Shown: positions 1 through 5,286 of the stretch, in pieces
How the letters are laid out: every line of letters begins with the position of its first letter
Position numbering within the stretch: position 1 is the first letter of the stretch
DNA from: Microbacterium sp.
GTDB lineage: Bacteria > Actinomycetota > Actinomycetes > Actinomycetales > Microbacteriaceae
Direction of reading: 5' to 3'
DNA length: 5,286 nt
Assembly: GCA_003476465.1 (NCBI GenBank)
Contig: DMUE01000145.1
Location: forward strand, 1-5,286
The notes under the pieces: model-generated
Databases searched by the model: none
Told to the model about the DNA's origin: nothing
Seen by the model: the letters and a program-made list of their open reading frames with translations, nothing else
Made by a program: the position numbers and the translations under genes

Positions 1-1691
1 TAGCGGAAGAAGAGCGTGAGCAGGAGCGTCCGGATGTGCGCCCCGTCGACATCCGCGTCGCTCATCAGGATGACCTTGCCGTACCGTGCCTGCGAGAGAT
101 CGAACGATCGGCCCGACCCCGCGCCGATCACCTGGATGATGGACGCGCACTCGGCATTGCTCAGCATGTCGCTGATGGAGGCCTTCTGCACGTTCAAGAT
201 CTTGCCGCGGATCGGAAGCAGGGCCTGGAACTCGCTGTTGCGGGCCAGCTTGGCAGTGCCGAGCGCCGAGTCGCCCTCCACGATGAAGAGTTCGGATTGA
301 CCGACGTCGTTCGAGCGGCAGTCCACGAGTTTCGCCGGCAGCGAGGAGGACTCGAGCGCATTTTTGCGCCGCTGGGTCTCTTTGTGCGCACGCGCAGACA
401 GGCGCGCCTTCATCTCGGAGACGACTTTGTCGAGCAGCATCGAGGTCTGGGCCTTGTCGTCCCGTCTGGTCGAAGCGAACAGCGCGCCCAACTCCTTGCG
501 GACCACCTGTGCCACGATCTGGCGGACGGCGGGGGTGCCGAGGATCTCTTTCGTCTGGCCTTCGAACTGCGGCTCGGGCAGGCTCACGGTGAGCACCGCG
601 GTCACACCCGCCAGGACGTCGTCCTTGTCGAGCTTGTCGTTGCCGACCTTCAGGCGACGCGCGTTCGCCTCGACCTGTTGACGTATCACCCGCAGCACCT
701 CTTGCTCGAAACCCTGCTGATGGGTGCCGCCCTTCGGCGTCGCGATGATGTTGACGAACGAGCGGGTGATGGTCTCGTAGCCGGTTCCCCAGCGCAGCGC
801 GATGTCGACGGTGCAGGTGCGCTCCACCGCGGTCGACACCATGGCGCCGGATGCCTGAAGCACCGGTACCGTCTCGGTGAACGTGCCCGACCCGGTCAGG
901 CGCCAGGTGTCGGTGACAGGAGCGTCGGGTGCCAGGTACTCGACGAACTCCGAGATGCCGCCGTCGAAGCGGTACGAGACATCCGTCGGCTCGACGCCCG
1001 GGCGCTCGTCGCGCACCGCGATCTCCAGACCCGGCACGAGGAACGCCGTCTGGCGGGCTCGCGTCGCCAGTTCGTCCACCTGGAAGGCGGCATCCGGGGT
1101 GAAGATCTGCTCGTCGGCCCAGTAGCGCACGCGTGTGCCGGTGACGCCCCGGGGGACCTTGCCCACGACGCGCAGTTCACTCCGGTCATTGAACGGAGTG
1201 AAAGGCGCCGACGGGCTCGGCTCGCTCTTGTCCGCGAAGATGCCCGGCTCGCCGCGACGGAACGACATCGCCCAGGTCTTGCCACCCCGGTCGACCTCCA
1301 CGTCCAGGCGCTCCGAGAGCGCATTGACAACGGATGCACCCACGCCGTGCAGACCGCCGGAAGCCGCATACGACCCACCTCCGAACTTGCCACCGGCGTG
1401 CAGCTTCGTGAAGACCACCTCGACGCCGGACAGGCCCGTGCGGGGCTCGATGTCGACCGGGATGCCCCGGCCCTGGTCGCGTACCTCGACGCTGCCGTCC
1501 CCGTGCAGGAGGACGTCGATCTGATATCCGTTCCCGCCGAGAGTCTCGTCGACCGCGTTGTCGATGATCTCCCAGAGGCAGTGCATGAGCCCCGGCGAGC
1601 CATTCGACCCGATGTACATGCCGGGGCGCTTGCGGACGGCTTCGAGGCCTTCCAGCACTTGGAGGTGATGCGCGGAATACTCGGAGGTCAC
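1..1691 (-). CDS. parE: DNA topoisomerase IV subunit B (ParE), 3' end beyond window
   Basis: ATPase subunit of topoisomerase IV, the type IIA enzyme that with ParC decatenates and relaxes chromosomes. The 563 visible codons are open throughout. The GHKL ATPase domain shows EIIDNAVDE (residues 41-49), RDQGRGIPVD (71-80) and SGGLHGVGASVVNALS (111-126). The transducer domain carries the ATP-contacting QTK motif (379-381). The TOPRIM domain has VEGDSALGTAK (471-481), LLPIRGKILN (491-500) and SDADVDGAHIR (544-554), with the metal-binding acidic residues present. The window cuts it at about residue 563; from memory the family has roughly 680-700 residues. The start is GTG at 1691-1689, preceded by GGAG at 1699-1696; the protein then opens with YSAHHLQVLEGLEAVRKRPGMYIGS-type family sequence. 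GyrB is the alternative, but EGDSALG and the LARNSEFQALLPIRGKILN-type segment resemble the actinobacterial ParE branch. From memory, a gyrB-like parE near the principal sigma gene is also seen in Streptomyces. Confidence 0.93.
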   Translation of the reverse strand, partial: MTSEYSAHHLQVLEGLEAVRKRPGMYIGSNGSPGLMHCLWEIIDNAVDETLGGNGYQIDVLLHGDGSVEVRDQGRGIPVDIEPRTGLSGVEVVFTKLHAGGKFGGGSYAASGGLHGVGASVVNALSERLDVEVDRGGKTWAMSFRRGEPGIFADKSEPSPSAPFTPFNDRSELRVVGKVPRGVTGTRVRYWADEQIFTPDAAFQVDELATRARQTAFLVPGLEIAVRDERPGVEPTDVSYRFDGGISEFVEYLAPDAPVTDTWRLTGSGTFTETVPVLQASGAMVSTAVERTCTVDIALRWGTGYETITRSFVNIIATPKGGTHQQGFEQEVLRVIRQQVEANARRLKVGNDKLDKDDVLAGVTAVLTVSLPEPQFEGQTKEILGTPAVRQIVAQVVRKELGALFASTRRDDKAQTSMLLDKVVSEMKARLSARAHKETQRRKNALESSSLPAKLVDCRSNDVGQSELFIVEGDSALGTAKLARNSEFQALLPIRGKILNVQKASISDMLSNAECASIIQVIGAGSGRSFDLSQARYGKVILMSDADVDGAHIRTLLLTLFFR

Positions 1692-1695
1692 AATT

Positions 1696-1699
1696 CTCC
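1696..1699 (-). promoter_or_regulatory. Ribosome binding site of parE
   Basis: GGAG lies four bases (AATT) before the GTG at 1691-1689. It decides the start: no other upstream in-frame start codon has a comparable site, and the family-like protein sequence begins immediately after this codon. Confidence 0.6.
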
Positions 1700-1753
1700 A
1701 GAGTACAAGCGGGCACCAGCCCGTCCCGGCAGACACACGGCCCGAACCATCCG

Positions 1754-1763
1754 CGCGTACGCG
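1754..1763. repeat. 10-bp perfect palindrome CGCGTACGCG in the divergent promoter region
   Basis: CGCGTACGCG equals its own reverse complement and sits near the middle of the parE/DUF7455 divergent gap. It could be an operator for a dimeric regulator. In DNA this GC-rich a palindrome of this length can also arise by chance, and no matching regulator is known to me. Confidence 0.25.
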
Positions 1764-1844
1764 GTGAGCGAAATGTCGGCAATAGTGTCCCGGGCGAAAC
1801 GATCCCGTGGTTCTATTAAGGACTTGCACGACATTGGCGATCAC

Positions 1845-1851
1845 GAGGAGG
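1845..1851 (+). promoter_or_regulatory. Strong ribosome binding site of the DUF7455-type gene
   Basis: GAGGAGG ends seven bases before the ATG at 1859. It is a near-ideal Shine-Dalgarno sequence, the strongest in the window. It fixes the start at 1859 rather than the in-frame ATG at 1871 and suggests the small protein is translated efficiently. Confidence 0.8.
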
Positions 1852-1858
1852 CACTGCG

Positions 1859-2077
1859 ATGAACACGCTCATGACACCCACCGAAGAAGCTCCGGTCGCC
1901 TACCGCCTGACGGCTGCCGACCGTTGCGACTCCTGCGGCGCCCAGGCATATATCGCCGCCGAAGTCAACGGCAGCGAGCTGCTCTTCTGCGCCCACCACG
2001 GCCGCAAATACGAAGACAAGCTGCGCAGCATGGCCACCTCGTGGCACGACGAGACCGCCCGTCTTCTCGAGGCCTGA
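1859..2077 (+). CDS. Small DUF7455-type protein with a CxxC / CxHH putative zinc-binding site
   Basis: A 72-residue cytoplasmic protein of unknown function, recognised from memory as the actinobacterial DUF7455 type. The core is LTAADRCDSCGAQAYIAA (residues 17-34), a short strand-like linker, then ELLFCAHHGRKYEDKL (40-55). C23, C26 and C44 with H46 or H47 would make a compact treble-clef or zinc-ribbon-like metal site. The C-terminal third (about 50-71) is charged and probably helical. There is no signal peptide or membrane segment. The ATG at 1859 follows GAGGAGG at ideal spacing; M5 is an alternative start with no such site. The gene stands alone on the plus strand, divergent from parE and convergent with gatD. 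The gene call is well supported. Zinc binding is inferred from residue pattern, and no function can be assigned. Confidence 0.9.
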   Translation: MNTLMTPTEEAPVAYRLTAADRCDSCGAQAYIAAEVNGSELLFCAHHGRKYEDKLRSMATSWHDETARLLEA

Positions 2078-2101
2078 TCCCCACGGCCAAGGCCTGATCC
2101 C
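2070..2101 (+). repeat. 12-bp direct repeat spanning the stop codon, period 20
   Basis: AGGCCTGATCCC occurs at 2070-2081 and again at 2090-2101. The first copy contains the last codons and TGA stop of the DUF7455-type gene; the second is the left arm of the hairpin at 2091-2121. It looks like a small local duplication. Confidence 0.75.
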
Positions 2102-2121
2102 GGGCGCCGGCCGGGCAGGCC
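2091..2121 (+). terminator. GC-rich hairpin after the DUF7455-type gene, possible T-less terminator
   Basis: GGCCTG (2091-2096) pairs with CAGGCC (2116-2121). After a two-base bulge, CCCGG (2099-2103) pairs with CCGGG (2111-2115) around a seven-base loop. The stem begins 14 bases after the stop codon, a typical terminator position. No T tract follows, so if it terminates it would be of the T-poor kind often proposed for actinobacteria. Because of the upstream direct repeat, GGCCTG at 2071-2076 could pair with the same right arm instead. Confidence 0.5.
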
Positions 2122-2139
2122 CGACCAGGACAGCACGAC

Positions 2140-2208
2140 TGCAGACGTCATCGTCCGCCGCACCCTCAGACAGCAAGTCCCAGGGCGCGGCGGACGATGA
2201 TGTTTGCG
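2140..2208 (+). repeat. Long inverted repeat / hairpin across the 3' end of gatD
   Basis: Positions 2140-2161 and 2187-2208 form 22-base arms. The inner 14 bp (TCATCGTCCGCCGC, 2148-2161, against 2187-2200) are perfect. The remaining eight pairs hold three differences, all of which become G-U wobbles in plus-strand RNA (2140/2208, 2144/2204, 2147/2201). Inside, after one mismatch, 2163-2166 pairs with 2182-2185, leaving a 15-base loop. The right arm encodes the last residues of GatD, and the left arm lies just past its stop codon. It may terminate the plus-strand transcript between convergent genes. No T run follows on either side. Confidence 0.7.
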
Positions 2209-2912
2209 CGGAGAGCGTGGTCATCGGCCCGCGCGAGGCGCGCATCGGGAGCACCCTCGGGGAACACGATGCCCGCGTGTGCGGCGGCGAGGTCCAGCAG
2301 ATGATCCGCGAAAGCAGGGTTGCGCGCCAGCACAGGGCCTCGGATGCCTGTGCCGTACGCGGTGCCGCGGATGGCCCCCTCGGATCCGGCGGTGCCGGCG
2401 TTTCCGACGCCGGAGAGTATCGCGCCGATCGGTGACTCGCCGTCCCCGATCACGTAGTCCCGAAGGTGATACTCATACCCCGTCAGCGTTCCCCATGCAC
2501 TGTCGGCGACGACTCGCCCCACCTGGCGTTCGGCAGCCACGGAGCGGCCCGAGAAGATGGCCAGCCCAGGCAGCGGCACCCCCGTATGGATTTCCAGCGA
2601 GCGGGAGAGCAACTCCCATCCGAGCCCGACGGCGAGCAGGACCGACCCACCGTCCACCCACTCGTGCAGAAAATCCTCGATGGATCGCAATTGCTTGAGC
2701 ACATCGGGACCATCGGCGTCGAATCCGGCGCCGATGGTGATCGCGTCAGGCTGGATCCCCCTGGCATCCCTCGCTTCGGTCACCGTCGTCATCGTCGTGG
2801 CGACCCCGCGCCAACCCGCGCGCACGCGAAGCACGTCAGCGTTCTCAGCGTCGCCGTGGATGTTCAGTCGCTCCGGGAAGAGCGATGCGATGGTCAGCGC
2901 TGCATCGCTCAT
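2166..2912 (-). CDS. gatD: GatD-like type 1 glutamine amidotransferase homologue with lost catalytic Cys and His
   Basis: A 248-residue cytoplasmic homologue of GatD, which in other bacteria hydrolyses glutamine and passes ammonia to MurT to amidate D-Glu of lipid II. Fold-level matches run the whole length: SLFPERLNIHGDAEN (residues 10-24), ITIGAGFD (58-65), VLLAVGLGWELL (91-102), TLTGYEYH (142-149), GNAGTAGSEGA (170-180) and GTGIRGPVLARNP (187-199). The nucleophile elbow, normally LAxCxGYQLL, has Gly96 for Cys (codon 2627-2625) and Glu100 for Gln. The normal YLHGP segment has Arg191 for His (codon 2342-2340). The GGGQD and YENH motifs are altered too. Glutaminase activity by the known mechanism is therefore unlikely. 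The reading frame is intact and not obviously decaying. Its ATG overlaps the murT stop (ATGA), with AGGAAGG ten bases upstream inside murT, so it is translationally coupled. The family call is firm; the present activity is unknown. Confidence 0.85.
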   Translation of the reverse strand: MSDAALTIASLFPERLNIHGDAENADVLRVRAGWRGVATTMTTVTEARDARGIQPDAITIGAGFDADGPDVLKQLRSIEDFLHEWVDGGSVLLAVGLGWELLSRSLEIHTGVPLPGLAIFSGRSVAAERQVGRVVADSAWGTLTGYEYHLRDYVIGDGESPIGAILSGVGNAGTAGSEGAIRGTAYGTGIRGPVLARNPAFADHLLDLAAAHAGIVFPEGAPDARLARADDHALRANIIVRRALGLAV

Positions 2913-4192
2913 TGGGCCGCCGCCTTCCTGACCTCTTCTGAGGTGAGCCCGTAGTGGCCGCGAATCTTGCGCATGCTGCGAGAGGTGAACAGCACGGTCT
3001 TCACCCCGGTCGGGGGGGCGGGCAGCGCCAGGAAGGCCTCGAAGCCGCGAATGAGGTCGACATCGACCACGTCGAACGGCACGTCGTCGTATGCGAGCCG
3101 GTTGGCCATCGCGTCCGCCTTCGGGCCGGCGACGATGTCGACGTGGCCCAGGGTGTGGGTCCGCACGGTCCACAACCACGACGTGTCTTCTTCTTCGTCA
3201 CCGATGCCGAGGAAGACGCGCTCGAGGCCGGGCCGGAGGGCATCGATGTTGAGCTGAAAACTCGCGGTGTTCTGCACCAGCACGCACTCGATCTGCTGAC
3301 CGGCGATCTCGACGGTCTCGCCGCGTCCGAAGACCGGCTCCAGGTTCGAGATCGTCCGCGCCGCCTCATCGGGGCGAAACCGCTCGCCCAGCACGGCTCG
3401 CGCCGTCTCGAGGGCAGCGGCGGCGTCCACCGCGAAATGGACTCCGCGCGCGGGAAGCGTCACCGATTCGCACGCCCCCTCTATGTCGATCAACGCGTCC
3501 CGGCCCGATACCGACTCGACGCGCGTGCCCTGTCCCTCGGCTAGGCGGTGCTCGGTGGTGCGCACCGAACCGAGCCCGTGCGGATGGGCATCCATCACCT
3601 CGGCCGACACCCCGAACCGCCGGATCGTGACATTCGGTACGGCTCCGGCGATCGATTGCGCGACGGTCGCGAGCGAGGCATCGTCAGCGTTCAGGACGAC
3701 GGCCGACTGGGCGCGCAGGGCGATCGCCGTGAGCAGACGCGTGACCCGATCGGATGACTCGAACCTGGCGATGTCGTCGAGGTTGATGTTCGTCAGGGTG
3801 ACCACGCGCGCGACGAAGGTCGACGACATCAGCGCACCGAAGGCCTCATCCAATTCGAGCACCGCGATATCGGCGTCGACCCGCCCCCGCCAGTCCCCCT
3901 GGTCGAGCACGGCTGACGTGATGCCTTGGGGCAGGTTGGCGGTCGAGGAGTTGGTGAAGACCCGCATGCCGTGCTCCCGCAGGAGCGCGGCCACCATCTT
4001 CGTCGTCGTCGACTTGCCCGCCGTGCCGCTGACGATCACGAGCCCCTCGGGGAACGACGCGAGCACGCGCGGGAGGAGGGCCGGGCTTATGCGGTTGGTC
4101 ACCAATCCCGGCGCGCCGCTGCCCTTGCCCCCGCGCACGCGCAGAACCCATTGGACGGCCCGCCCAGCGGCGATGCCGATCGCGCTGCGCAC
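2909..4192 (-). CDS. murT: Divergent MurT-like Mur ligase (Mur ligase middle domain plus DUF1727) without zinc ribbon
   Basis: A 427-residue cytoplasmic ATP-dependent ligase of the MurT family, which normally activates the D-Glu carboxyl of lipid II for amidation with GatD. The N-terminal segment GGKGSGAPG (21-29) is followed by the P-loop VSGTAGKSTTTK (54-65, usually GTNGKTTT), NSSTANLPQGI (81-91), VLELDEAF (111-118), LTNINLDDIARF (133-144) and VLNADDASL (166-174). FGRGETVEI (288-296) begins the C-terminal DUF1727 part. The usual CxxC...CxxC zinc ribbon is missing: only C241 and C303 exist. Usual KNPAGFN reads QNTASFQ (307-313), and usual DxSWLWD reads DTSWLWT (336-342). Start is GTG at 4192-4190, three bases after the sigA stop, with GGAG inside the end of sigA. 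It overlaps gatD by four bases. The product probably acts as a MurT-GatD complex, but its substrate may differ from the canonical one. Confidence 0.85.
   Translation of the reverse strand: MRSAIGIAAGRAVQWVLRVRGGKGSGAPGLVTNRISPALLPRVLASFPEGLVIVSGTAGKSTTTKMVAALLREHGMRVFTNSSTANLPQGITSAVLDQGDWRGRVDADIAVLELDEAFGALMSSTFVARVVTLTNINLDDIARFESSDRVTRLLTAIALRAQSAVVLNADDASLATVAQSIAGAVPNVTIRRFGVSAEVMDAHPHGLGSVRTTEHRLAEGQGTRVESVSGRDALIDIEGACESVTLPARGVHFAVDAAAALETARAVLGERFRPDEAARTISNLEPVFGRGETVEIAGQQIECVLVQNTASFQLNIDALRPGLERVFLGIGDEEEDTSWLWTVRTHTLGHVDIVAGPKADAMANRLAYDDVPFDVVDVDLIRGFEAFLALPAPPTGVKTVLFTSRSMRKIRGHYGLTSEEVRKAAAQ
2923..2929 (-). promoter_or_regulatory. Ribosome binding site of gatD within the end of murT
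   Basis: AGGAAGG on the minus strand ends ten bases before the gatD ATG at 2912-2910. Together with the ATGA overlap it supports initiation here rather than at longer in-frame starts lying inside murT. Confidence 0.6.
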
Positions 4193-4195
4193 GGT

Positions 4196-5286
<1,091 letters not shown>

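Larger units (their letters stand above)
1692..1858. promoter_or_regulatory. Divergent intergenic region between parE and the DUF7455-type gene
   Basis: These 167 bases separate two genes transcribed away from each other, so promoters for both must lie here or overlap the gene starts. No convincing -35/-10 pair was found. TAGTGT (1783-1788) fits a loose TAnnnT -10 on the plus strand, and TATTAA (1814-1819) is a second AT-rich patch, but neither has a TTGACA-like box 16-18 bases upstream. A small hairpin, CGGGC-acca-GCCCG (1710-1723), would lie in the parE mRNA leader about 19 bases before the start codon. A 10-bp palindrome sits at 1754-1763. Confidence 0.5.

Noticed and set aside
1700..1705. 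TACTCT (minus strand) as a -10 box for parE
   Set aside because: It lies so close to the GTG that the transcript would be almost leaderless, and it would leave the GGAG ribosome binding site at or before the transcription start.
1781..1817. AATAG...CTATT inverted repeat as an operator
   Set aside because: The arms are only five bases with 27 bases between them, and the flanking bases do not extend the match.
36..1862. A 608-codon open frame on the plus strand running antisense to all of parE
   Set aside because: It is rich in Arg, Ala and Asp, has no recognisable motifs, and covers a complete family-matching parE frame. Such long antisense frames are common in high-GC genomes.
2166..2912. 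gatD as a decaying pseudogene
   Set aside because: The frame is intact and full length for the family, codon usage matches its neighbours, start signals are kept, and substitutions cluster in the active site rather than being scattered stops or frameshifts.
2166..3179. A 337-residue version of GatD with 89 extra N-terminal residues
   Set aside because: The extra part is an out-of-frame reading of murT. The ATG at 2912 has a ribosome binding site, the ATGA overlap, and starts right at the family's N-terminal motif.

Overview
The window reads as chromosomal DNA of a high-GC actinobacterium. The most likely family is Microbacteriaceae (Microbacterium-like). The grounds are the GC-rich third codon positions, the actinobacterial form of ParE, the principal sigma factor with its acidic N-terminal stretch, and a small DUF7455-type zinc-finger protein beside parE. 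Genus and species cannot be fixed from sequence alone. No mobile element, CRISPR array, tRNA or rRNA was seen.

Layout. Positions 1-1691 (minus strand) hold the first 563 codons of parE, the ATPase/TOPRIM subunit of topoisomerase IV, cut by the window edge inside the TOPRIM domain. Positions 1692-1858 are a divergent promoter region. A 72-residue CxxC/CxHH protein lies at 1859-2077 (plus). A short convergent gap (2078-2165) carries a direct repeat and two hairpins, one of which folds back onto the 3' end of the next gene. Three tightly coupled minus-strand genes then fill 2166-5286: the principal sigma factor (5' end beyond the window), a MurT-like Mur ligase beginning 3 bp after the sigma stop, and a GatD-like amidotransferase whose ATG overlaps the murT stop (ATGA). 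They look like one transcript, sigA-murT-gatD.

The point of greatest interest is the MurT/GatD pair. In other bacteria this complex amidates the alpha-carboxyl of D-Glu in lipid II, using glutamine hydrolysed by GatD. Here the GatD homologue is collinear with the family but has Gly96 where the nucleophilic Cys should be and Arg191 where the catalytic His should be. Neighbouring active-site motifs are changed too. Its MurT partner keeps a P-loop and the LELDEA segment but lacks the Cys4 zinc ribbon, and its DUF1727 motifs are altered. In Microbacteriaceae the D-Glu alpha-carboxyl is normally the attachment point of the type B cross-bridge, not an amide. My inference is that this pair has been repurposed, perhaps to join an amino acid (Gly or a diamino acid) to D-Glu, or to act without glutamine. 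This is a hypothesis; the sequence shows directly only the loss of the glutaminase residues.
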